A DNA stretch of 64,000 nt from Pohlia nutans (taxonomy: Eukaryota; Streptophyta; Bryopsida; Bryales; Mniaceae), in NCBI GenBank assembly GCA_022496805.1, contig CM040085.1:31525811-31589810 (forward strand). The letters are read 5' to 3'. How positions within the stretch are numbered: the first letter of the stretch is position 1; every line of letters starts with the position of its first letter. Shown here piece by piece: positions 46,606-59,112 of the stretch. Position numbers and translations under genes: made by a program. The notes beneath the pieces are model-generated. The model searched no databases and had not been told where the DNA came from. It saw only the letters and a list, made by a program, of their open reading frames with translations.

Positions 46606-47153
46606 TTAACCCTTTAACGTCCCGATTCAACACTGTTTTCAAAGAAGCGCTATAAAATGCTTGATGAAAACCAAAAATGGGGTTCATGGTTAAAGCAAAG
46701 TTGTAAATGTCAATGTGAAGATCACATCTGTACGGTTGGATTTATTATATTTTTGTTTAATATTTTTAAATTAATTTTGCAAGGTTTTCTCTTGAAATTC
46801 AATATAAAATCCAAAATTAGCACAAAAAATTTTAAAAATATGGTAATGAAATTGAAATAACATGCACTATGAGATGGTATGATTTCCATTATTTGATTCT
46901 ACTTATTTTGAAAAATCATATTTAAGGTCCCACTTTTTGAACTAAGAATGAAACTTGACATAAACCAATTATGTTGTTTTTCTAAAAATTATAATAACCT
47001 TTTTTGAAGATCCAAACCGTACAAAGGATAGTCAACTTGCTCAAGAACTAAGAGAAATTTTGGTGGATGAAAACTGTCTGATTTGGATGAAAATCGAGCA
47101 GTTTCAATCTGTGCGTCGTTCACTATGTGGACGCTGGCGCGTTAAAGGGTTAA
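46606..47153. mobile_element. TTAA-type MITE, 548 bp
   Basis: Left TTAACCCTTTAACGTCCCGA; right GGACGCTGGCGCGTTAAAGG then GTTAA; 14-bp perfect terminal repeat TTAACCCTTTAACG. GCGCTATAAAATG about 45 bp inside the left end matches the other members. Inserted 12 bp after the copia primer-site motif. Confidence 0.82.
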
Positions 47154-49207
47154 GATACTCACTAGTGGAAGCTCTTCTCCTAATATTTTTTCTAAGTTAA
47201 TCAACCTGACTCAAAATAAAGCTTTCCAAAAATCCAATTGACGAAGCTTCTGGGTTCCAAAAATGCAGGGTAGGAGCTTCACTGTGATTTATGAATGATC
47301 GATCAAAGCTAATTTATGATGAGAATGGCACCAAGTTATTGATCACAGTTGGTGTCTGAGACTTTAGATTTATGATTTATGAAGAATTCAGAAAATGCAA
47401 GTGTGATTGATAACTTGGTGTCTGAGAACCAATTGCAGGAACTAGCTAGGTTGATGTTTCAAGCATGTAGATTATACTTGAGGAATTGCTCAAGTGATAT
47501 TGGGACATGATCGGGTCATTATATAGGATGAAGGTTAGGTTATATTTTTGCAGCACTGCAACTTGACCGGGCGGGATTTGCATTGTCACCTGAGCGGTAT
47601 CGCAACTTGACTAGACGGATTTTGGTTGTCACCTACACGGATCGATGGTGCGGGATGCACGGTTTTGGACCATGCACAACTTGGTGGGAGGCACCAAATA
47701 TGGGCAATTATGTTGGGCTTTGTGCATGGATTGCATGTTTGTGTGTGGCGGAATTTTCAATCAATGTGTGTGGCTGCAAAGTAGTGGTGCTTGAAGACTA
47801 AGTGTAGTCACAACTAGATATAGGAAACCTCATGGACGGATTTGTACACCACCATCACCGGATTTCACCCTGGTATTGACTAGCGATAGTGGTAGCAGGG
47901 CAGCCCAACGACTCCTCTAATTCTTGCAAGCGTGGAATTTTTGCAATCATTTTTTCTTGCCTCAATATTGTCGAATCCCTTAAGTGGGCGGTTTAAGCAC
48001 GGTCTACCTTAAGGACAAGTTCACACCTTTTTAGACATCAAAAAGTTGAGACTCTTTGGAGTCTATAAGACAAGATGGCAAGACAATAGAAAATGATTAG
48101 GGTAAGCAATTTTGTCTTGTTGACTATTTTGTGGGTTGATGGTTTTTGGTTAGCAAGATGAAACTATTTGCAAAAACGTTTTCATGTCAGTGTCCAACTG
48201 CTTCATGTCTATTTTCAATGATAACATTTCTCAGTGATAAAATTTCCTTGCTAAATAAGATGATATTAGATATTACATAAGCTTTAAAGGAATGTTTATC
48301 ACACTAGAACAAGAATGACATGTTTTCTCACTCATGGATTTTCAAAGTAAACAAGAAACAGACACCTAATCTTCTAAGTGCATTATGACTAGTTTTGTTG
48401 TAACCGGTGTACAATACTATAAAACAATACATTTTTTTCAACCAGATTCTCTCTAAGATCCTCCTTAAAAGTACCACGTATGAAGAGCTTGGAACTCAAC
48501 TACCCTAAAATAAACACTGCTCCACATTATTAATCTTATACTAGAGAGACAAAACAACAAAACACGACATTTTCATAAGCTTGAAAGGAATGACAGCTTT
48601 TTCCCTCATCTCTCAACTTCACAACTAAAGAATGTCAAACCATTTCAAGACTAATTGCAAAGTACCACCCCATGGTCATATTAGTTAAATTGGCGTGTTT
48701 TAGAGCACCAAAATTGTGACATTCGAGCGCACAAAGTTCTAAAATTTAAACTGCTATAGATCTAAGGCTCTAAACAAGTGCCAATCTCTTGAAGTGTTTC
48801 CAGTTTAACTTAATATGACAAGCACCAACGATGGAGGGCCACAACCTCAACCGCCTATCGTTAGAAGAAATTCTAATCATCTGATCTCCAAGACTTTCCT
48901 ATATTCACTACATCCAACCTTCTCTCTAATTGCACAATCCTTGTGTATCTTAGGAATCATTCCTGTTGTCGACACACGTGCACATGTCAAGCTGTGAACA
49001 CAACCCAGTTGTTCCCCTGAGGCAAAATGTCATGAGTGGCTTGTATGGAGAATTTTGGCGTAACAAAAAAAGCACATATTTTGGAGCCTTGAAACTCAGG
49101 GAACAGAATGAAACACAGGGACCAAACCTGCAAAGCTGTTTTTTGTCGTGTGATGGGAACCCAATGGAATGCAGAGTTGTGAAGGATTAGTGATCTCCAT
49201 CCGGTTA
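47154..49207. other. Intergenic DNA downstream of AMT2
   Basis: The AMT2 3' UTR lies at its right edge (- strand gene). 47550-47800 is GC-richer, with a repeated GCAACTTGAC motif, but has no recognisable protein. Confidence 0.4.
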
Positions 49208-52200
49208 TTAAAGACTGACAGTGGGGCCTCGCTCGCCAATGTCCAAGCCATGAAAGATACTCGTGTCGTAGTACGCCTCATTGTTCCCATGCTTGTTCAT
49301 GTCATACTTCTCGCCATCGCCCCAGAGCGCATACGCCTCCTCACCGTGGGCGGCGTCGTCTCCCACTAGCAGAAGCTCCTGCGTCATGCGCAGCGGGCAC
49401 ACAAACTGGATGAAGATCATGATGATGCTGGTGATCACCGTGTTCCAGCCGATGATGAACATCGCCCCGCCTAGCTGCTTCCCAAATTGGATTCCTCCAA
49501 CTCCGCCGTAGAATCCACCTGCACGCATCGTCATCGTATTAACTTGGCGTTTCAGAATGCGTTAATGGGATGTTTCAAATTTGGAGATAGAGCCACACCC
49601 TCTCAATCAGCAACCAATTTCTTGCCCCAACACAGGGAGAGATTAAGACATTCCCACATGGGATTCATATGGGAAGTGGGACCAAATTCCCACAATTGTA
49701 ACTTTCTTGGGATGATTGTAGTGTATTTTTATCTGGGAGAGTTACAATTGTGGAAAATTTATCCGCGTTTCCCATATGGGAATCTTGTATTTATCTCCCT
49801 GTGCAAGAGATCAGTGGATATTAGTTTTCGCCAAGAAAAAGGAGCTTCAAAACAAATAGAGCCACGTTCTTTCAATCTCCAACCAATTCCTTGCCCCAAG
49901 AGGTGGATACTAGTTATCGATGAGGAGTTATATTCTTTACGTTTGGAAACTCGAGCGCTTCCAAAGTTTGTATGAAAATTTGTGAGGATGAAAATGTGAC
50001 GGTCTATAGATGACATGATTTCACGACGTCGTGCACTGAATGCTTTAGTGCTGGAATTCATACTGAGATATCAAGTCAAAGCACAGTGCATACAATGCCT
50101 CTTACTATAGTGGTCACATTAGTTATTAATAATGTTATAGTAATTGCTTTGTGTGCAGTGTGTTTGTTGATGGCTCACTACAAGGAGAAGGCATCGTTTC
50201 TCACTCCCTCTGTGAATCAAACGGCGCCACTTCGCACTCACCAATTTTTTGGTTGGACTTGGGTGAGTGCGATTCGTCAGGTAGGACAAACGTGTACAAT
50301 AAAAAAAGACAACGAACAAGATCCTCCTGAGTGAGAAACGGCGCCTCTCCTTGTAGTGACTATTCTACATAGAGCATTGCATGTGGTGTGCTATGGTTTG
50401 TAATGGGTGTATGCTACAACCTTGTCGCTTTAAAACTCAGTGATAGCATGCACCTGCTATAGACCAAAGCAAACCAAATACACATTTGTGCTATCTAGTT
50501 CATAAAAACCTTACACCATTCAACATTGTAGAGCAAATTCTCTCTTTTTCATTGGTATACTAATTGTTCCTTCTTAAAATCTTCTAAATTATGATTCATT
50601 TGCAGTTTTATAAATATGGAAATGGACATTTTACAGTCCATTTAGGTATTGGTAATAGTATAGAATAGAAATCAGATCCATACCTTGCAAATTGGTGACA
50701 GAGGAAAAGTAATTGCAAAGCGTCGGCTCCGCAAACAAGCCCGTGAGGCTCCCACCCAAGAATCCCGCCACCGCGTGAGTGTGGAACACGCCGAGTGTGT
50801 CATCCACCTTCTGCAGCAAGGACCAGCGCTTGTGCACCACCATCATGGTGAACCACGGTATGCTCCCCGCACAGATCCCCATTATGATCGCTGCCCAGCA
50901 CTGCACCACACCTGCCCACAATCCGAAACCAAATTAAACACCAGTGACGAAGAAATAATGGCAGATTTCACAACGCCAACAATGTGACAGTCAAGTGCTT
51001 AACCCTTAAACATCACAGCATGATGCCCCTTGGGCTAACTTTTTAGTGTATTTTGGAAATATGAGACATTTAGGGGTTAAAATTCTGGCACCAAAATCCT
51101 TATTAGGCCCAGGTGAACAATTAAGCTGCGTCATTCTGTTTAAAAGTGAAATCTAGTGTCCCTGAAAAATATTCGCTCTCCCTCAGATCAATGAAAAAGA
51201 AAATGGACTAGACCTAATCAGGATTGTGATGTTCTTTTAAGTACCTAGAGCTTTGAAAAATTAAATTTCAAGAAATCAGGTAGGATTTGAGGTGGCCAAT
51301 TGGAATCTTGAGTTCCAAAAGCGAAGACGTATATAGATATGAGGTTCAGCTGAGCTCCGGTTTTTAGTTGGGCAACTTCAAATGGCTCCAATTTTCAGTG
51401 GGGCCACTCAAAAACTGCTCAAAACTCAGCCTTTACTACATCCACCAATTTCATAAAGTTGACGTTCTAATGAATATGGGATTGACCTAACTGTCTGCTC
51501 AAAGGACATCAGTGAATATTGTGCTTTTCACTACTGGAGAGAGCAACTTAGAATGTTCAACACTCAGACCCCGGTAGTGTCACACGCGTGTATCAAATTT
51601 AATTTAATATCCTTGTTTGTATACATGTCATTTTTTTTGTTTTTATACCCTTATATGTGTAATACAAAGTCATTCCTTCATATTCTAACCCTTGTATACG
51701 TATTTTCATGTACATAGTGATTGAAAATGTATACCTTACATTTTTAGTACAAGACTTACAAAGTGGAGTGACGGGCACTTGGAACGACATTGGGATCTAT
51801 GGTAAGAATTGTGTCATTATAACATGTTGAAATGACAATAAGGTAAACCACCCTATTTGTACCAATCATGTGACTATTTATAGCACTTTGTAGTCGCATT
51901 TGAAATTGTGATATGTACACTACTAATACACAGGGGGTGACTTCTAAATAGGGTGGTTTACCTCAATGATAAAGTATAAGAACTATGTGATTATAAAAGG
52001 TTTGAATGACAATAATAATATATAGTATGCAATGAGAAGTGGGCCGTTCTGAGCAGCCGGTCCCAATTGTGTTTACAAAAGGGAGCCCCGGGCACTCAGA
52101 ACGAGGACATTGGGATCTATGGTAAGAATTGCATCATTATAACATGGTGAAATGACAATAAGTAAACCACCCTATTTGTGTCATGTGACTATTTATACCA

Positions 52201-54170
52201 CTTTGTAATCGCATTTAAAATTTTCGTATGTACACTACAAATAAGGTAGAGACACCCATTCCCGACCATGTACACAAAACCAACCCCCTAGATTCGTGCC
52301 TAATTTTTAGATTTTGAAAGGGAAGATGTACCACATTTGTACATTAGAGCCTATGATTGGTTTTTGGTGAACCTACAGCTTCCACTTTGAAAATTTGTAC
52401 TTATTCAAATAATTATCAAAAAAATTAAATTAAATATGAAAACTTCTTAATTTCTTATTGCTAAAAGAGATGAAAAAAAAAAAACTCAAAATATCGATTC
52501 ATCTATCCCAAGTATAGTGCATGTCTTAAGTGGTTGGGAATGGGTGTCTCTACCTTACACAGTGCATAACTTCTGAATAGTGGTTTACCTCAATAAGAAA
52601 ATATAAGTATTATATGATTGTAAAGGGTTTGAATGACAATAATAATGTAGACTTAATATAGTACAAAGTATGCCGTTTTGAGCAGTTCTGTTTTGAGCCA
52701 TGCATGCTTACCTGCGGCGGGCGTGATGACAACGAGTCCCGTGATCATGCCCTGCACGGCGCCGATGACCGACGGCTTCTTAAACACCAGCACGTCCATG
52801 ATGGTCCACATGAGCAAGCTGGTCGCGGCGCACACGTTCGTGTTCAGCACGGCGATGGACGCATCAATGTTCGCCGCGTACGGGTCACCGCCATTGAACC
52901 CCGCCCACCCCAGCCACAGCAACCCGGCGCCGGCCAGCATGAGCAACACATTGTTGGGAGGAAACCGTTCCCGGTCGCGGTTCAACCTGGGCCCGACCCA
53001 GAACGCGGCGACAAACCCCCCGACGCCGGAGGACAGGTGGATGACATAGCCGCCGGAGTAGTCGATCACGCCCCACTGGAACAGGAAACCGCCGCCCCAC
53101 AAGCTGAACGCGCCCACCGTGTATGAGAATGTGAGCCACAGGGGCACGAACAGCATCCACGCACGGAAGTTCATGCGCCCCAGCAACGAGCCCGCCAGCA
53201 GAATTACCTGTAATACATTTGTGCACAAATGGCAAATAATGTTTACTTTGTGAATCACCACCCAACCATAGAAGTGAGATCTTGTCTGTTAAACGTTACA
53301 GTATTCTCTTTCACCCATCAAGCCACACTTACGGTCTTAGTAATGTCTCTCTACGTACTTAGAATATGCACAGATTAATTATCTAGACTACTACTTTGGT
53401 GTTTTAACTAACTTGGAATCATAAACGCTTGGTCTATCAATTCCCTCATAAGTAACTTAATTACCATACAAGAAACTTAACCCTGAAGCGTCTAAAACAC
53501 CCAATGTGACCATCTGCATCACTGAACTTTGCAACGGTGGCATTTTCTCTTTTTACTTTGGTTTTCTGATTGCAATACATCATGTCAAAGCTCTTGTTCT
53601 ACATTGCAAGATCAACAATGTTGATCATGTCAAAATGAAGTTGTTTTCACACAAACAAATGATTTGCAGCAGGGGGTCCAATTTTCCTACGCTACAGAAA
53701 ATACACAGTGGACGCTTAGGGGAGAATTCCAACATTACCGTGATGGCCGCGAACACGAACTGGAAGTACACCATGGTGGCCATGGGGTACAGCGGCGCGA
53801 TGGCTGGCGACTCCAGCGTGCCATCCTTATGATAGTGCACGGTGGCGTCCAGCTTGGCTTGGCTCAGCAGGATAGTGTGCGTGAGTACCGGCCCCGCTTT
53901 GCCCCAGAACGGCAGCAGCTTCTCCCCGAACGACATCTTGTACGCCCACACCACCCAGCACAGCAACACGGCCGCGAACGCGTAGAACGCCATGAACGCG
54001 GAGTTCACGGCCCATTTCTTCTTCACAATACTGCCGTAGAGAATCACCAGCCCCGGCACAGATTGCAACCCCACCAGAGTGCCGGCCGTCAATTGCCACG
54101 CGTTGTCGCCCTTGTTCAGCCAGTCCGGTAACACGCCGCCTGTATTGTTATAGCCCGAAGGGACCGCCAT
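49208..54170 (-). CDS. AMT2: Ammonium transporter, AMT2 (MEP-type) subfamily
   Basis: Exons on the - strand: 54170-53739, 53207-52712, 50911-50684 and 49518-49208, giving 488 aa, close to Arabidopsis AMT2;1 (475 aa). It matches AMT2 strongly: [76 protein letters not shown] and the C-terminal [20 protein letters not shown]. Eleven membrane helices are expected. Key residues are present: D193 in [10 protein letters not shown] for substrate recruitment, and the pore twin histidines H201 and H355. It moves ammonium across the plasma membrane as a trimer. Introns are 531, 1800 and 1165 bp. The second is swollen by a tandem duplication and an AGGTAGGG-end MITE, the third by a CACTA MITE and a hairpin MITE. 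Splice phases (0, 1, 1) are consistent and restore conserved sequence at each join. Confidence 0.96.
49633..49801. mobile_element. Hairpin MITE (CAGGGAGA family), copy 2
   Basis: 169 bp in AMT2 intron 3; the longer palindromic ends CACAGGGAGA and TCTCCCTGTG may be the true termini. Inner arms CCCACAATTGTAAC and GTTACAATTGTGG pair. Homologous to 30584-30754. Confidence 0.78.
50176..50358. mobile_element. CACTA-ended MITE, copy C
   Basis: 183 bp in AMT2 intron 3, ends CACTACAAGGAGAAGGC and GGCGCCTCTCCTTGTAGTG. Flanking trinucleotides are GCT and ACT, so the duplication has decayed. Related to the 17377-17733 pair (GAGTGCGATTCGTCA block). Confidence 0.8.
50999..51080. mobile_element. 82-bp TTAA-type mini-element
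   Basis: TTAACCCTTAAACATCACAG to GACATTTAGGGGTTAA in AMT2 intron 2. The body (GCATGATGCCCCTTGGGCTA, ACTTTTTAGTGTA) matches, inverted, 61958-62034. Confidence 0.72.
51749..52690. repeat. Tandem duplication in AMT2 intron 2
   Basis: Copy 1 (51749-52069) and copy 2 (52070-52690) share GGGATCTATGGTAAGAATTG, TTATAACATG, GTAAACCACCCTATTTGT, GTGACTATTTAT, GTTTGAATGACAATAATAAT and TGAGCAG in order. Copy 2 is longer only because the MITE at 52244-52555 sits in it. The repeat ends about 20 bp from exon 2. Confidence 0.88.
52244..52555. mobile_element. AGGTAGGG-end MITE, TA-flanked, copy 2 with empty-site proof
   Basis: 312 bp; inverted ends AGGTAGAGACACCCATTCCC; flanked by TA. The unoccupied site in the sister repeat reads ACTACTAATACACAG, showing that insertion duplicated exactly TA. 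No coding capacity. Confidence 0.9.
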
Positions 54171-56282
54171 CTCGCTGCACGCGTCAGCACTCCTCCTTCA
54201 ACCTACAATCTGCACACAGTCACGAGATCGTTCATTCTTTTGAGTCCGGCTGCTCAACGTACATAATTTCCTCACGGGGGTTCGTGCATTGTGTCCCCTG
54301 ACCAGCCAACGAATTCTCATATCGAAAGTGGCATTCACTGGCAGATACCAGACCAGCTTCCCAAATCTCCTCAAGTGCAGCCAAGCGTGGTCGTGTATGA
54401 AAATTGCAGTACTACTAGACAGGAAGTCAAAACAGACATGAAAACAAGCATGAAATGCAGTACTGTTGCAGGTTTTACAGGAAACGCGGCCGCGATCATG
54501 TGCGCCTGTTAGAACACAATCGCGAGCGATCGCTCTTTGACTACCTGCTGATTGTAAGAACAATTACTGTATGCAGACGTCAATCTGAACAGTAACGTGT
54601 TTGAATCTATGGAAATGTAGAAGAATGAATATACATGGAATCATTACTGTGCATGATTCTGAAAATATTCTTCAATCGTCGGGCGGTAATTTAATCTCGA
54701 AGATTGAATCTCTTTTCATTTTCGTTTGTTAAGCTTCCTACGTACGTGCTTGTGATCGACACCCATAACGGCATTGATCGACTCCCGCCGGCAAACGTAC
54801 AAACAGGAAACTAACCTAGAGCGCGCGGTGCTTGAACAAGATTTCCTTAGCCAAAAAATTCAAAATACGAGCACGGGCTCTCACATTGCACCCATCGATC
54901 ACGGTCGGTAACGGGCTCTAGAGCTAGCTCGAGTCATTTTGAGCAACAAGCTACAACCTAGTATTCGGTAAAACATGAAATGGGCGCAGTTTCAGTGGAA
55001 TCTCAACTCTACATACCACTCCTTAGTTTCAGCACTTCAACGTCACATTTTTTCCGCTCTAAAACACGCCATGTTGAAGATTATGACCATCTACCGCCAG
55101 AAGCATAAAAGAGACATGGATCGATCGTCTAGACGTCGTAACGAGTAAGAAAACCAAGCCACGGTCTGATCTACGGTGCAGGTGATCGACGAGATCTCAC
55201 CTAAGCAGCTCTAGCTATGCCATTGCGATCGATCGATCGATCAGCCACCACGCACGGAGTCGCAGGAAGTACAAACTGCAAGCTAGAGAGTCAAGGCGCT
55301 GTGCAAGCTCTGACTAAGTTAGCTAGTTACCACTGTGGCTTACTTGCATTGCCCCACTTTTGGTGGCCCCGAACGCAACTAAGCAGCTCCTTTCGATCCG
55401 ACCCCGCCCCGTCGGACTGGTCCGTCCGGGCGGAATAAAGAATTATATTTAGCTTCCAATCACGCACCGAGAACATTCCAAGACTCAGCGCCGGATGCTA
55501 ATGATAGCTTGCCACTCCATCTGGCTCACGGCGAGATTCTTTATCCACCGTCTCCAATCTCCCCGGAGCTCCATCGATCGATCGCCAGGTCGGACACCCC
55601 TGATCGATGCCACTTGAATCACGACGGAATTCTTCGTCATCACGCATCATGCATGCTCTTCGTCTTCCCCATTCTTCAGCACCTGCTTTTTTACCACCGA
55701 ATCTATGTTCGTCTGGAGTACCATACCATCCTTGGAAAAAGAAAGACCAGCCGCTCTCCAGGTAACCTATGAACTCTACAGGCAACCTGCAAGCCGCTCT
55801 GGATTAGACTTTTGAGTCTCTAAGTTTTATTTCAATATTTACAGTGGGGAACACAAGGGTGAATTTTCACAATTGTTTAATCTTGAATGTTACAGTCCGT
55901 GTGAACTACAGTAGATGACCTTTGACAGCTTGGTTTTTCTCTTGAATCGGAAACATTCACTTTATGTATATTCTTTTTTTGTTGATCTAAATCTTGGCTT
56001 CCATTCAGCAACTCCCAGGCATGCTCTAACCCACCAACCACAACACTACAATCACTTTTTTCCTCTGCCCCACCAAGAAAAAACACTTCATTTTTGAAAA
56101 AACGCTTTGTTTTCAAGGAGTTACATGCCTCAACATTATAAACAAGCCGTAAAAGTGAATCTAGGGTAAATACTAAGGCAGAGACTACACGACTAGCCAC
56201 TTGTTACATATGTGATGGAACCTTATCCTACATTTTAACTGAAATAAGTGACGGTTGTGATTAGTTCATTAACTATGGAGTA
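54171..56282. other. AMT2 upstream region
   Basis: Promoter and leader of the - strand AMT2 gene; includes a (GATC)n run at 55226-55242. No TATA or operator could be assigned safely. A 107-codon - strand ORF at 55877-56200 has no recognisable motif. Confidence 0.45.
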
Positions 56283-56502
56283 AGGTAGGAGCACCCAATT
56301 CCAACAGTGTACCCAATCCCATTAATTTCTACACACGGTAATCATTCTAGAACGTAAATCTAGGTAGATCATAGATAGCTTATCGTTTTTGTCAACAAAC
56401 AATAAAGGCTCTATGATGTGCTTAGATTTGCGTTCTAAAATGAATACCATGTTTAGAAATTATCTGCATTGGGTACACTATCGGAATTGGGTGCTCCTAC
56501 CT
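56283..56502. mobile_element. AGGTAGGG-end MITE, TA-flanked, copy 3
   Basis: 220 bp with long inverted ends (about 37 bp, three mismatches) starting AGGTAGGAGCACCCAATTCC; TA on both sides. Same family as 36096 and 52244 but a distinct subtype. Confidence 0.85.
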
Positions 56503-57742
56503 TATATACCATGTACATATAGAGGGTGTGATTAGGTCACTTGAAATTGAAGTATGGATGAAACTGTACTTTGAAGTGTTAATATAGAGGTCTGGACTGA
56601 GCTGTACCAATATTGACATTGTAGGCTCCGTAGACTAGCCAGTGCTAGTATTCATGTGTCCCTTCTTTGGTACTTGTTGTACTGTACATGTTGTCTGTCA
56701 TGTTCATGAAGGAAATTTTGGGAGCTTGCATCCAGCGCCCAAGGCTCTTTCTGTGGGGGAAGGGGCCCAATCCGACGTGGTAAATGAATTTCCAGTGAGG
56801 AATCTTGCCAGCCTAGGACAGCTATAAGTAGTGGGTGGAATAATCAATGTGTGAATATGTAGTACCGGAACAGTGAAGGTGGGGAATATATGGCTCATTA
56901 GCAAAAAGGCTTATGGGAATTTACTTTTTCAGCCTTAAAGGCTGATACCACTTTGCTTTTGTTGAATATCGAAGGCTGCTTACCTTGTGGAAGTATGACG
57001 AATGGGCTACAGTGGTGGATTTTATTAAGAGCAAAACAGGCGAAGGTCATACGTTGTACGTTGAAACTTACTTTGAATCTTCAGCCGTGTACAATGTATG
57101 ACCCGCCTGGGCTTAGGAGGAGGCGATTTAGGGTTTAGGGGGCGGACGTCAGGGCCAACAAAGGTAGTTGGCAGCAGGTCACGATGATGTCACTAGGGCT
57201 AAGGCAGATCCAGCCAACTTGGCAATCAGGCCAAGTATCATGCGACGGTGGAAAGCATCAAGCGATTATTCCATTTAATTTATTTATTTTTCCTTTGTTG
57301 CGATTAGCCACATGAATAAAAATGTAGCCACCTGGCGAAAATTCGCTCACTTTAACTTCACTGTACCGGAACTACCAAGAACTGTAAAAAAAAGTGAACT
57401 GAAGGCTTCTAGAGTAGTAAATTAAATGCTTTATAATACCGAACCACTCAACGGTATTTAAATTCAAACGCACTGTTGAATCCACTACAAGACACCCGCA
57501 TCATCATTGGAATCATATCTTAATATTACCACCGACAGTACTCCCGTGCAAATGTGATTATGATCACAGTTTCATAACATTTCTTGAGATGCCTTGGCGG
57601 GGGGAGGCACTTAGAGTAATCTTTTGGAAATACGTGTGATAATCACTTAATTTTACAACTTAGCTTTGTATATCAACTCCATTTTTTTTTTTCATCAAAC
57701 ATTTTATAACGAATATTTAAAAACAGTGTTGAATTGGGATGT
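56503..57742. other. Intergenic DNA
   Basis: Contains a telo-box-like TTTAGGGTTTAGGG at 57128-57141 in a GC-richer patch (56640-57240), which could be a remnant promoter. No gene was recognised. Confidence 0.35.
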
Positions 57743-58115
57743 TAACCCTTAAACGTCAAGAGGGCCTAAACGGGACAGCCCGGAAGGCATTTAAATTTTC
57801 GGAGGAATAAAGAAACGAAAAAAATGAAAAAACGGCTCTGCTAGGCAATATTGTTGCGGCACTATAGCACTGCGACACTTTTCAAGAAACGACCTCTGCT
57901 GTCCCAACCTCAACTCCTGTTCATTTTGATAACTTTGATTGTTTGCCAATGACTCCACAATCTCTCAAATGAGGCGCAAATTTGCAATCTAAATCGCTTT
58001 TTCAATAGCTTTCTAACGCACCAATCCTTGCTTGATTTGGTTGAGAAAATCTACTTTTTTCTCAATTATTCCTTTATAAAAAGCCCGTCGGGCTTTTTTG
58101 ACGTTTAAGGATTAA
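57743..58115. mobile_element. TTAA-type MITE, ACGTCAAG subfamily, copy 1
   Basis: Left TTAACCCTTAAACGTCAAG, right TTTGACGTTTAAGGATTAA; a further GGGTTAA follows at 58117-58123. Highly similar over its whole length to 59513-59853 (CACAATCTCTCAAATGAGGC, TTGATTTGGTTGAGAAAATC). Non-coding. Confidence 0.85.
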
Positions 58116-58132
58116 AGGGTTAAGGGTGGATA

Positions 58133-58400
58133 TTAGAGTTAACCGAAAAGAATGTCTTAAAGTGGAAACTCACCTCATACTCATCTTAGACTTGTTTTCA
58201 ATTCAAAAGACTGCAAAACTAATCTAAGGTGAGTAGGAGAATAATCTAAAGCAAGGATTTACACCACCCATGGAAGTGGAAATTGTGACCTCTCCAATGC
58301 TAAAGGAGAGTTCCCACAAGTTCTCCCAAGTCTAAAGGACTATTCATGAAGGAACCAAGGGACTATTTATGAATAAGCTTTGTCAGAAATTGATAATATT
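58133..58400. repeat. Dispersed repeat, copy 2
   Basis: Homologous to 7286-7533; shares GGAGAATAATCTAAAGCAAGG and TGTGACCTC. It begins just after an ACGTCAAG-subfamily MITE. Class unknown. Confidence 0.6.
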
Positions 58401-59077
58401 GGGTGGAGGACTACGGATTGACTCAATAGTGTGAGCTCCTTGTTTTTGGTTAACTCAAATATCTTTAAAAATTGGAATATTAGGCATCCTTTAAGTAGAA
58501 AAAAAATCTAATGAACTTGATTTTTTAATGCCCTGTAGGTAATTAGAGATCAAGAATGCATTCAATATTAAATACACTATTTTACTTCAATTCTTTTGAT
58601 AGCATCCAATTTTTTTGTGTTTCTTTTTTGGAAGGGGGGGATAAATTGTGAATTGATATTTTGACAAAGGAATTGCATTGTTGTAGTATGGCAAAGAGGA
58701 AAACACAATAAAAAAAAAATACACCAACAAAATTGTAATGATGTGTTAAAAAACACAATTGTTCCAGATTAGAAAGATGCAATTTTTCATTCATTCAATC
58801 TAAGCCTCCATGATATTCAATTGAAGATACCCTTATCCAAAGGTTATTTTTAATATAAAAAAATAAAATAGCACATATTATACAATATGGTATCTTTTTA
58901 AGACCAATCTTCGTGGAGGCACACATAACATTCAGTAGCCTTCACGCGCATTGCCTTTACATCCATTCAACGATATAGAAGTTCATTCAAAAAAGGGATG
59001 GACATAGCCGGTCAATGGAGGTCACTGGAGTGGAGTGAAAAAAAAAAGAAAAAAAAGGAGCAAAAAAACCACTAAAG

Positions 59078-59112
<35 letters not shown>

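Noticed and set aside
52704..53126. 140-codon + strand ORF in the AMT2 region
   Set aside because: Antisense of the GC-rich AMT2 exon 2; composition is typical of a shadow frame.
55877..56200. 107-codon - strand ORF upstream of AMT2
   Set aside because: No motif, no splice partner, and AT-rich intergenic context; length is within chance expectation.
59078..59111. Poly-A tail of a retrogene
   Set aside because: No coding-like sequence precedes it and no target duplication was found; treated as a simple repeat.
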